Shown here one piece after another: positions 1 through 5,368 of a DNA stretch of 6,184 bases. The notes beneath the pieces were generated by a model. That model did not search any database, was not told where the DNA came from, and saw only the letters and a list, made by a program, of their open reading frames with translations. The DNA comes from JBEIFW01 sp040382215 (GTDB lineage: Bacteria > Actinomycetota > Acidimicrobiia > Acidimicrobiales > Ilumatobacteraceae), in the NCBI GenBank assembly GCA_040382215.1, contig JBEIFW010000189.1:1-6184 (forward strand). Reading direction: 5' to 3'. The position numbers and the translations under genes were made by a program. How positions within the stretch are numbered: position 1 is the stretch's first letter; the number at the start of each line of letters is the position of its first letter.

Positions 1-156
1 CGGCACCGGGCCCGGGCGCGCGAGACGGCCCGGGAGCTGGAGCGGCTGCTCGACCAGGTGGCCAGCGGGGAGGCTCCGCGGGGCAGCTTCGGGGCGGTCG
101 CCCGGCAGTGGGGCGGCCCGCGACGGCCCGGGACTGGCAAGATGGGCAACGCATGA
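1..156 (+). CDS. C-terminal tail of an unidentified protein (partial)
   Basis: The first reading frame is open from the window edge to a TGA at 154-156 and gives 51 residues. Nearly every codon ends in G or C, while the other two forward frames look much less coding-like here, so I take it as the end of a real gene that starts outside the window. The visible part begins with a charged, probably helical stretch rich in Arg, Glu and Leu (RETARELERLLDQVASGE), followed by a basic, Gly/Pro-rich tail ending KMGNA. I recognise no family and propose no function. Its stop overlaps an ATG at 153 (ATGA) that opens a 27-codon ORF leading to cysQ, so it may be the upstream member of the same transcript. 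Confidence 0.5.
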   Translation, partial: RHRARARETARELERLLDQVASGEAPRGSFGAVARQWGGPRRPGTGKMGNA

Positions 157-236
157 TGCTGTCGACGCTGCGAGCCGGAGTCCCCCCGCAGCGAGCGGCC
201 ACCGGACGGATCCCCGCCGGACGGGCGCCACAGTGA
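153..236 (+). CDS. Possible 27-aa ORF bridging the upstream gene and cysQ
   Basis: An ATG at 153 overlaps the upstream stop (ATGA). The ORF runs 27 codons, and its TGA at 234-236 overlaps the GTG start of cysQ (GTGA). The peptide begins MMLSTLRAGV and is Arg/Pro/Ala-rich, with no recognisable domain. The codon pattern is only moderately coding-like: six of 27 codons end in A. It may be a translated coupling peptide that carries ribosomes from the upstream gene to cysQ, or simply chance in 76 bp of spacer. The only support is the two stop/start overlaps. Confidence 0.2.
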   Translation: MMLSTLRAGVPPQRAATGRIPAGRAPQ

Positions 237-1012
237 GCGTCTCGGAGAACGACCACCGTCTCGCGGCGCGCCTGGCCGCCGCCGCCGGCGAGCTGCTCGT
301 CAGCACCCGCGCCGATCTGGAGCGGCGGGGGGCGCCGTACTGGGAGGTGGGCGACACCGGCGACGTCACGGCGCACCGCTACCTGGTGCAGGCACTCGCC
401 GACGCCCGTCCCCACGACGCCGTGCTGTCCGAGGAAGGGCGCGACGACCGCAAGCGCCTGTCGGCTGAGCGGGTGTGGATCGTCGACCCGCTCGACGGCA
501 CCAACGAGTACTCCGACGGCCGTAGCGACTGGGCCGTGCACGTGGCGTTGTGGGAGCGGGGCGAACTCACCGCGGCCGCCGTGGCGCTGCCCTCGATCGG
601 GCGAACGTTCGCCACCGAGCCGCTGCCGCCGGTGGCCTTGCCCCGCAAGGACGCCCCGCCCCGGGTCATCGTGAGCCGCACCCGGGCCACGAACGCCGCA
701 GTGATCATCGCGAACGCCCTCGACGCCGAGATCGTCCGACTGGGTTCGGCCGGGGTGAAGGCGATGGCAGTGCTGATGGGCGAGGCCGACATCTACGCCC
801 ACTCGGGCGGGATGTACGAGTGGGACACCGCTGCGCCGGTGGCGGTGGCCACGGCGGCCGGGTTGCACGTGAGCCGCATCGACGGCAGCCCGCTCGTCTA
901 CAACAAGGCCGACGCCTGGTCACCCGATCTGTTGATCTGCCGGCCCGAGTACGCCGGACCGGCGCTCGAGGCGCTGTGGGGTGACCGGCGGGGCTACGTG
1001 CCCGAGCTGTAG
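233..1012 (+). CDS. cysQ: CysQ-type 3'(2'),5'-bisphosphate nucleotidase / inositol monophosphatase family
   Basis: This is a 259-aa Mg2+-dependent, lithium-sensitive-type phosphatase of the FBPase/IMPase superfamily. The family removes the 3'-phosphate from PAP (and PAPS), a by-product of sulfate assimilation and sulfotransfer; mycobacterial CysQ also acts on inositol-1-phosphate and fructose-1,6-bisphosphate. It is probably cytosolic, and no signal peptide is seen. Metal-binding motifs are intact: the acidic pair in LSEEGRDD (E67, E68), DPLDGTNEY (D85, D88, G89, T90) and the C-terminal YEWDTAAP (W197, D198). The segments VWIVDPLDGT, DWAVHVALW and GSAGVKAMAV closely match my memory of M. tuberculosis CysQ, and the length is normal for it (about 267 aa). 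GTG at 233 is the first start codon in a frame that is otherwise open to the window edge. No Shine-Dalgarno precedes it and it overlaps a TGA, so translational coupling is likely. No sulfate-assimilation gene is visible nearby. Confidence 0.9.
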   Translation: MSVSENDHRLAARLAAAAGELLVSTRADLERRGAPYWEVGDTGDVTAHRYLVQALADARPHDAVLSEEGRDDRKRLSAERVWIVDPLDGTNEYSDGRSDWAVHVALWERGELTAAAVALPSIGRTFATEPLPPVALPRKDAPPRVIVSRTRATNAAVIIANALDAEIVRLGSAGVKAMAVLMGEADIYAHSGGMYEWDTAAPVAVATAAGLHVSRIDGSPLVYNKADAWSPDLLICRPEYAGPALEALWGDRRGYVPEL

Positions 1013-1019
1013 CCCCGCC
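987..1019. terminator. Perfect 11-bp inverted repeat over the cysQ stop codon, likely terminator
   Basis: GGCGGGGCTAC at 987-997 and GTAGCCCCGCC at 1009-1019 are exact reverse complements separated by 11 nt. The right arm contains the cysQ stop codon TAG (1010-1012). The hairpin would be very stable. It has no T-tract on either side, as is common for terminators of GC-rich actinobacteria. It lies in the 34-bp gap between two convergent genes (cysQ and the lyase), so it could end transcription from both sides. A second palindrome, CCGGCC-C-GGCCGG, follows at 1022-1034. The repeat is seen directly; terminator activity is inferred. Confidence 0.6.
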
Positions 1020-1046
1020 CGCCGGCCCGGCCGGTTCGAGCGCCGT

Positions 1047-2699
1047 TCAGGACTTCCAGGCGAACTGCTGCGGTTTGCGCCCGGCGTTCGGGTCGAGCGC
1101 CAGGTGCACCAGCCCCGGTCCGCCGGCGGCGGCCGCCTCGGCGAGTGCCGGGCCGACCTCCTCGATCGAGGTGCAGTACCAGCCCCGTCCCCCGAAGGCC
1201 TGCATCACCTGCTCGTAGCGGGCACCGGGCAGCAGCATGTGGGGCGGCTTGGGACGCCCGTCGGGGAACTCGGCCGCGCCACCGCCGATGCCGTTGTTGT
1301 TCATCACGACGACCGTGATCGGCAGCCCGTAGCGGCAGATCGTCTCGCACTCCATGCCGCTGAACCCGAACGCCGAGTCCCCCACGACGGCGACGACGCG
1401 CCGCCCCGGGTTGGTGACCGCGGCGGCCACGGCGAAGCCGAGCCCGACGCCCATCGTGCCGTAGGTGCCGGCGTCGAGGCGGTGGCGCGGGTGGACGTTG
1501 GCCATCTGGGTGCGGCCGATGTCCATGGTGTTGGCACCCTCGCCGATGACGAGATCGTCGGGGCGCAGGAACGCCTTCACCTCGCGGAACGCGTTGTAGT
1601 AGTTGATCGGACCGCTCGTGTCGGCGGCCTGCGCGGCCACCATCGCTTCGTTCTCGGCGATCTTGTCGGCGATGCCGGCCCGGAACGCGGTGTCGGCCTC
1701 GTAGCGCCACGGCTGGGCGTCGAGCTGCTGGAGGAACTGCTGCATGACAGCCTTGCCGTCGCCGACGAGCGCGACGTGGGCGGCGACGTTGTGGGAGATC
1801 TGGTCGGCGTGCGGATCGAGCTGCAGGATCTTCACGTCGGGCCGGAACCGCGGCGGCAGGCCGAAGTGCAGGATCCAGTTGAGCCGGGCGCCAAGCAGCA
1901 GGATCGTGTCGGCCTGTTGCAGCGCAAACGTGCGCGCCCCGCCGACCGACAGCGGGTGGTCGTCGGCGACGAGCCCCTTGGCCATCGGCGTGGCCAGGAA
2001 CGGCAGCTGCGTGTGGTCGACGAAGCGGCGCACCTCGCTCTCGGCGCGCGACCACGCCATGCCCTTGCCGACGATCACGAGCGGGTTCTCCGCCGCCTTC
2101 AGCGTGTCGAGTGCGGCGCCGATCGAGGTGGGGTCGGCCAGCGTGCGGGGTGGGTCGGCCACCACCGGCGCCGGGCGGACCTCGGCGTCGTCGACCCGGC
2201 CGGCGATGACGTCGTCGGGCAGATCGAGGAACACCGGCCCGGGCCGGCCGTACCACGAGGTGCGCACCGCCTGCTCCACCAGGTAGGGGATGCGGGCCAC
2301 CGAGTCGACCCGGGCCGAGTACTTGCACCAGGGCCGGCAGATCTCGACCTGGTGCTCCTCCTGGAAATCGCCCATGCCGTCGCGGGTGATCGCCGAGGCG
2401 CCACCGATGAGCACCATCGGCCAGCAGTTCTCCTTGGCGTTGGCCAGGCCGGCCAGGGCGTGCACCACGCCGGGGCCCGACACCACCAAGCAGCCCTGGG
2501 GGCGGCCGGTCAGGTAGGAGGCGGCCTGCGCGGCGTACGACGCAGCCTGCTCGTTGCGCATCCCGATGTAGGTGATGCCGGCGCGCTGGGCTTCGACTGC
2601 GATCGGGACCACCGGGAACCCGACGATGCCGAACAGGTAGTCGACGCCCTGGCGCTTGAGTTCGCGGGCGAGCAGCGTCGCCCCGGTGATGGTCCCCAT
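1047..2699 (-). CDS. Thiamine-diphosphate 2-hydroxyacyl-CoA lyase-like enzyme (HACL/oxalyl-CoA decarboxylase family)
   Basis: This 550-aa ThDP enzyme would cleave a 2-hydroxyacyl-CoA to formyl-CoA and an aldehyde or ketone. It has the usual N-terminal pyrimidine-binding, central and C-terminal pyrophosphate-binding domains. The catalytic Glu that activates ThDP is E50 in RNEQAA. The CoA-side segment LGARLNWILHFGLPPR (269-284), GANTMDIGR (388-396), RHRLDAGTYGTMGVG (405-419) and the ThDP/Mg motif GDSAFGFSGME (440-450) to NNNG (467-470) are nearly those of human HACL1. FQE at 112-114 also matches HACL1 rather than the YEE I recall in oxalyl-CoA decarboxylases, so I favour lyase; an acetolactate-synthase label would be misleading. 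The Tyr that normally follows NNNGI is Gly (G472), and the loop after it is shortened. The start is ATG 2699, where family homology begins, with a TACCCT box just upstream. An ATG at 2873 would add 58 unrelated residues. The true substrate is unknown. Confidence 0.85.
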   Translation of the reverse strand: MGTITGATLLARELKRQGVDYLFGIVGFPVVPIAVEAQRAGITYIGMRNEQAASYAAQAASYLTGRPQGCLVVSGPGVVHALAGLANAKENCWPMVLIGGASAITRDGMGDFQEEHQVEICRPWCKYSARVDSVARIPYLVEQAVRTSWYGRPGPVFLDLPDDVIAGRVDDAEVRPAPVVADPPRTLADPTSIGAALDTLKAAENPLVIVGKGMAWSRAESEVRRFVDHTQLPFLATPMAKGLVADDHPLSVGGARTFALQQADTILLLGARLNWILHFGLPPRFRPDVKILQLDPHADQISHNVAAHVALVGDGKAVMQQFLQQLDAQPWRYEADTAFRAGIADKIAENEAMVAAQAADTSGPINYYNAFREVKAFLRPDDLVIGEGANTMDIGRTQMANVHPRHRLDAGTYGTMGVGLGFAVAAAVTNPGRRVVAVVGDSAFGFSGMECETICRYGLPITVVVMNNNGIGGGAAEFPDGRPKPPHMLLPGARYEQVMQAFGGRGWYCTSIEEVGPALAEAAAAGGPGLVHLALDPNAGRKPQQFAWKS

Positions 2700-2707
2700 G
2701 GGTGCCG

Positions 2708-2713
2708 AGGGTA
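2708..2713 (-). promoter_or_regulatory. Putative -10 box of the lyase gene (TACCCT)
   Basis: Read on the minus strand, TACCCT fits the actinobacterial -10 consensus TANNNT and ends 8 nt before the ATG at 2699. That spacing would put the transcript start at or within a couple of bases of the start codon, giving a leaderless or nearly leaderless mRNA. No -35 resembling TTGACA is seen at the usual distance. TANNNT is uncommon by chance in DNA this GC-rich, but it is a weak motif. Confidence 0.4.
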
Positions 2714-2726
2714 TCCCCGCCGCCTC

Positions 2727-2732
2727 TACGGT
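2727..2732 (+). promoter_or_regulatory. Putative -10 box of the rightward unit (TACGGT), leaderless spacing
   Basis: TACGGT fits TANNNT and is followed by six bases (GACCGC) and then ATG at 2739. This is the spacing expected if transcription starts on the A of the start codon, as in leaderless actinobacterial mRNAs. A -35 with a 17-bp spacer would lie at 2704-2709, overlapping the -10 box of the divergent lyase promoter, and no clear -35 consensus is present. It would drive the 49-aa ORF, both DUF202 genes and the crotonase. Confidence 0.45.
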
Positions 2733-2738
2733 GACCGC

Positions 2739-2888
2739 ATGACCCATGCCCTGCAGGCGCCGCCCGGTCGCCTGGACCTCGCCAAGGTGCCGACCCGCCC
2801 CGCTGCCACGGTCGACGGGGGGCATAATCACCGGCATCACCTCGAGCGGCTCGTCGAACCGCTCGGTGTCCACGGTCCGCTGGTGTGA
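2739..2888 (+). CDS. Candidate 49-aa protein, His-rich centre, first ORF of the DUF202 unit
   Basis: This 49-aa ORF starts at ATG 2739 and begins MTHALQAPPGRLDLAKVP. It contains a His-rich patch, GGHNHRHHLERL, around residues 27-38, and ends in a hydrophobic tail. It has no signal peptide or membrane segment, and I recognise no family. Three things support it. A TACGGT -10 box lies at leaderless distance from the ATG. About four fifths of its codons end in G or C. Its TGA overlaps the GTG start of the first DUF202 gene (GTGA at 2885-2888). Against it, the same DNA is also open on the minus strand as a possible N-terminal extension of the lyase, with similar GC bias, so codon bias cannot decide. 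It may be a leader or coupling peptide, or simply 5' untranslated sequence. Confidence 0.35.
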   Translation: MTHALQAPPGRLDLAKVPTRPAATVDGGHNHRHHLERLVEPLGVHGPLV

Positions 2889-3256
2889 ACATCCGCCCCG
2901 CCCGACGGCCGCCGCTGCGTTCGGTCGGCACCGAACCCGACCCGCGGTTCTCGTACGCGAACGAGCGCACCTTCCTGGCCTGGATGCGCACTGCGCTCGC
3001 GCTGATCACCGCCGGCCTCGCCGTCACCCAACTCCTGCCGCCGTTCGACGTGCCCGGCGGCCGGCGCCTCATCGGCCTGCCGTTGATCGGTCTCGGCGTG
3101 CTGATCGCTGCCGTCAGCTACCGGCAGTGGGAGCGCAACGAGCGGGCGATGCGTCTGCGCGAACCGCTGCCACCCTCACCGATCGCCGGGATCGTCACGG
3201 TCGTCATCGGGCTTGTCGCGGTCGTCGCCTTCGTGCTCGCAGTGTTGGGTTCCTGA
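2885..3256 (+). CDS. DUF202 (YidH-type) small membrane protein, first of a tandem pair
   Basis: This 123-aa inner-membrane protein carries the DUF202 signature DPRFSYANERTFLAWMRTAL (residues 19-38). A short cytoplasmic-looking basic N-terminus is followed by three predicted membrane helices at about 33-51, 61-79 and 100-121. A charged loop, RQWERNERAMRLRE, lies between helices two and three. The same domain forms the membrane part of yeast VTC polyphosphate-polymerase subunits, but the role of the stand-alone bacterial proteins is not established and I assign none. The GTG start at 2885 overlaps the preceding stop, with no Shine-Dalgarno. If the upstream 49-aa ORF is not real, this start still suits the family. 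Its stop shares one base with the start of the second DUF202 gene (TGATG). Confidence 0.8.
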   Translation: MNIRPARRPPLRSVGTEPDPRFSYANERTFLAWMRTALALITAGLAVTQLLPPFDVPGGRRLIGLPLIGLGVLIAAVSYRQWERNERAMRLREPLPPSPIAGIVTVVIGLVAVVAFVLAVLGS

Positions 3257-3606
3257 TGACCCCGCCCGGGACGACCGACTACGAGATCGACGACGGCATG
3301 GCCTCGGAGCGGACCGACCTGGCCTGGGGGCGCAGCGGCCTCGCCCTCGTGGCCTGCGGGGCAGTGGTGTTCCGCGAGGTGCCGTGGCTCGACGGTGACC
3401 GCACCCGACGCATCGCCGGGCTGACGATGCTCACGCTCGGCACAGCCACCTGGCTGCTCGGGGCCTGGCAGGCCCGGCGCCGGCGCGCCCCCGGTCTGGC
3501 CCGGGCGGTCGCCCGGCCGGTCGACCTGCTCCCCGTAGCGCTCGGCGTGATCGCCGTCGGTGTCGCCGCGTTCGTGGTGGCGCTCGTGCTCCCGGCGCGA
3601 ACCTGA
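3256..3606 (+). CDS. DUF202-like small membrane protein, second of a tandem pair
   Basis: This 116-aa membrane protein is a diverged paralogue of its upstream neighbour. The signature here is MASERTDLAWGRSGLALV (residues 15-32), keeping the ERT-LAW-R core of DUF202. Predicted membrane helices lie at about 25-41, 53-71 and 91-112. A very basic loop, WQARRRRAPGLARAVARP, separates helices two and three and should face the cytoplasm. The ATG at 3256 shares its A with the TGA of the previous gene, so translation is probably coupled and the two proteins made in similar amounts. That suggests a hetero-oligomer, though nothing in the sequence proves it. Similar DUF202 pairs occur in mycobacteria (Rv2272/Rv2273, from memory). 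The biochemical role is unknown. Confidence 0.75.
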   Translation: MTPPGTTDYEIDDGMASERTDLAWGRSGLALVACGAVVFREVPWLDGDRTRRIAGLTMLTLGTATWLLGAWQARRRRAPGLARAVARPVDLLPVALGVIAVGVAAFVVALVLPART

Positions 3607-3610
3607 TGCC

Positions 3611-4429
3611 GTGACGGAGCTCAAAGCCACCCGGTACGAACTCGACGGTGCGGTGGCCACGATCTGGCTCCATCGCCCGCACCGCCACAACGCGTGGACC
3701 GGCCGGATGCATACCGAGCTGCGCTGGATCCTGGCCGAACTCGAGGCCGATCAGGCGGTGCGGGTCGTGGTGATCACCGGCACCCCGCCGGCGTTCTCGG
3801 TGGGCGGCGACAGCCAAGCACTGGCCGGTCACGTGGAGCGTGGCAGCTACGACACCGGGGTGCCCGTCGACGCCCGCACCCCCGGCTTCGGCGTCGACGC
3901 CCGCCTCGACGCCGAGCTGAGCGCGCTGTGGGGGTTGCGGTTCCCGGTGATCGCTGCGGTCAACGGCGCCTGCGCCGGGGTGGCGCTGGCGCTCGCCTGC
4001 TTCTGCGACCTGCGCTTCGCGGCCGCCGGCGCCAAGCTCACCACCGCAGCACCCAAGCTCGGGCTGCCCGCCGAGTACGGCTTGTCGTGGATCCTGCCCC
4101 GCCTCGTCGGTCCGACCCACGCGGCCGACCTGCTGCTGTCGGGCCGGATCCTCACTGCGGCCGAGGCGCCCCACGGTTTGTTCAACGCCGTGCTCCCCGA
4201 TCCCGAGGCGTTGACGGCCCACGTGCAGGACTACGCCCGTGCGCTGGCCACGACGGTCGGACCGGCCGCCGTGGCGGCCACCAAGCGCCAGCTCGTCACC
4301 GACCTGTTGCGCCACGACCCAGCGGCATCGGTGCGCGAGTCGTTGGGCCGCATGGACGCCGCGATGGGCACGGCAGAGTACGCCGAGGGCGTCACCGCGT
4401 TGCGCGAGCGCCGCCCGCCCCGGTTCTGA
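3611..4429 (+). CDS. Enoyl-CoA hydratase/isomerase (crotonase) family protein, non-canonical active site
   Basis: This 272-aa cytosolic crotonase-fold protein belongs to a family whose members hydrate, isomerise or cleave acyl-CoA thioesters. Both oxyanion-hole segments are present: FSVGGD (62-67) and NGACAGVALALACFCDLR (118-135). The CoA-binding region HRPHRHNAW and the C-terminal helices, ending LRERRPPRF, are family-typical. By my alignment the two catalytic glutamates of classical enoyl-CoA hydratase are replaced by Ala127 and Lys149. A Glu in LGLPAEYGLSW (E155) sits where some enoyl-CoA isomerases carry their catalytic acid, so isomerase or another reaction is more likely than standard hydration. 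GTG 3611 lies 4 nt after the second DUF202 stop and gives an N-terminus of ordinary length; earlier in-frame codons would run into that gene. There is no Shine-Dalgarno. The substrate is unknown. Confidence 0.85.
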   Translation: MTELKATRYELDGAVATIWLHRPHRHNAWTGRMHTELRWILAELEADQAVRVVVITGTPPAFSVGGDSQALAGHVERGSYDTGVPVDARTPGFGVDARLDAELSALWGLRFPVIAAVNGACAGVALALACFCDLRFAAAGAKLTTAAPKLGLPAEYGLSWILPRLVGPTHAADLLLSGRILTAAEAPHGLFNAVLPDPEALTAHVQDYARALATTVGPAAVAATKRQLVTDLLRHDPAASVRESLGRMDAAMGTAEYAEGVTALRERRPPRF

Positions 4430-4450
4430 GCGGTCGGTCGGGTCAACCGG
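4420..4450. terminator. Weak inverted repeat between convergent genes, possible terminator
   Basis: CCGGTT at 4420-4425 and AACCGG at 4445-4450 are exact reverse complements with a 19-nt loop. They span the crotonase stop codon and the 21-bp gap before the stop of the oppositely oriented LLM gene. Six base pairs with a long loop and no T-tract is weak evidence. The convergent position is the main reason to record it. Confidence 0.25.
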
Positions 4451-5368
4451 TCACAGGGCGGCGACGATCTCCGTGCGGATGCGCTGGTACGCCTCGGTCC
4501 GGGCGGCGGGTGTCGGGCCGAGGGTGAAGTCGGGGACGATGAACTCGTCGACGCCCTGCTCGGCGTACCAGGCGATCTGCTCGACGAGCTGCTCGGGCGT
4601 CCCCGCGAGCGACCGGTCGCCCGGCGCCCGGGCCAGCACGCCCGGCGCCGCGTCGGGATCGTCCTGGAGGAACAGCAGCGCCTGCGCCGACACCCGCAGC
4701 GTCGAGGGATCACGGCCCTCGCGGGCGCAGGCGGCCAGCAGCCGCTCGCGCCGGACCGTGAACTCGGCGTGGTTCCCCCACGAGTTCCAGTGGTCGGCGA
4801 AGCGGGCGGTGAGCCGGCACATGCGAGGGCTCCCGGTGCCGACCATCAGCTCGAGCGGGCCGACGCCCTTGGGCTCGCAGGGGGCGTCGGTGACGGTGAA
4901 ATGGCGCCCGGTGAAGGTCGTGCGGTCGTTGCGCAGCAGGCCGCGCAGGATCTCGAGCGCCTCGGCGAACCGATCGACCCGCTCGCCCGGCGGCGGGAGG
5001 TCGATGCCGTAGGCACGGTGTTCGTTGACCTGCCAGCCCGCGCCGACGCCGAGCACCAGCCGCCCGCCCGACATGACGTCGATCGTGCACGCCCGCTTGG
5101 CCAGCACAGCCGGATGGTGCACCGTCGTGGGTGAGACCAACGAGCCGAGCTGCAGGCGGGGCACGGCGGCGGCCAGGCCGGCGATCACGGACCAGCACTC
5201 GAGGCCGGGACCATCCGACGGGGAGCCGTCCGGGGTATCGGGCATGTAGTGATCGGCGTACCACAGGCCGTGCCAGCCGTCGGCCTCGACCATCCGGGCC
5301 AGTTCGAGCACCTCGTCCCACGGCCGTTGGAACGACGGCCACGCCGAGAACCGCATCGTCGGACTCAC
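4451..5368 (-). CDS. LLM-class (luciferase-like, probably F420-dependent) oxidoreductase
   Basis: This is a cytosolic TIM-barrel oxidoreductase of the bacterial luciferase superfamily. In actinobacteria such proteins mostly use coenzyme F420 and sometimes FMN. Counting from the Met at 5356, the protein has 301 residues. It opens with the first barrel strand and helix (MRFSAWPSFQ, then EADGWHGLWYADHYMPD). It continues with TTVHHPAVLAKRACTIDVMS (77-96), the glycine-rich GRLVLGVGAGWQVNEH (98-113) and ERVDRFAEALEILRGLL (125-141), all typical of the group. A C-terminal GTPEQLVEQIAWYAEQGVD (252-270) is the usual LLM ending. I give the GTG at 5368 as the start because its GTGA overlaps the stop of the upstream oxidoreductase; ATG 5356, four codons later, is an equally good choice by homology. 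No Shine-Dalgarno is seen. Substrate and exact cofactor cannot be read from the sequence. Confidence 0.85.
   Translation of the reverse strand: MSPTMRFSAWPSFQRPWDEVLELARMVEADGWHGLWYADHYMPDTPDGSPSDGPGLECWSVIAGLAAAVPRLQLGSLVSPTTVHHPAVLAKRACTIDVMSGGRLVLGVGAGWQVNEHRAYGIDLPPPGERVDRFAEALEILRGLLRNDRTTFTGRHFTVTDAPCEPKGVGPLELMVGTGSPRMCRLTARFADHWNSWGNHAEFTVRRERLLAACAREGRDPSTLRVSAQALLFLQDDPDAAPGVLARAPGDRSLAGTPEQLVEQIAWYAEQGVDEFIVPDFTLGPTPAARTEAYQRIRTEIVAAL

Noticed and set aside
2700..2873. 58-residue N-terminal extension of the lyase from ATG 2873
   Set aside because: Family homology starts at the Met at 2699, the extension resembles nothing in HACL proteins, and a plausible promoter lies inside it. 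GC bias of its codons is good, so it is not fully excluded.
981..2888. Plus-strand 635-aa open frame covering the lyase gene
   Set aside because: It is antisense to a well-supported ThDP enzyme and has low-complexity Arg/Gly/Val/His composition with no domain. Only its last 49 codons lie outside the lyase gene and are considered separately.
994..3072. Minus-strand 692-aa open frame overlapping the lyase
   Set aside because: This is a frame-shifted shadow of the lyase gene, Arg/Gly/Ala-rich with no motifs. It also crosses the divergent promoter and the first DUF202 gene.
3431..4315. Minus-strand 294-aa open frame over the second DUF202 gene and the crotonase
   Set aside because: It is antisense to two genes with clear motifs and has the Gly/Arg-rich composition usual for shadow frames in high-GC DNA.
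4239..5012. Plus-strand 257-aa open frame across the crotonase/LLM convergence
   Set aside because: Ser/Arg-rich shadow frame with no domain, crossing the ends of two real genes.
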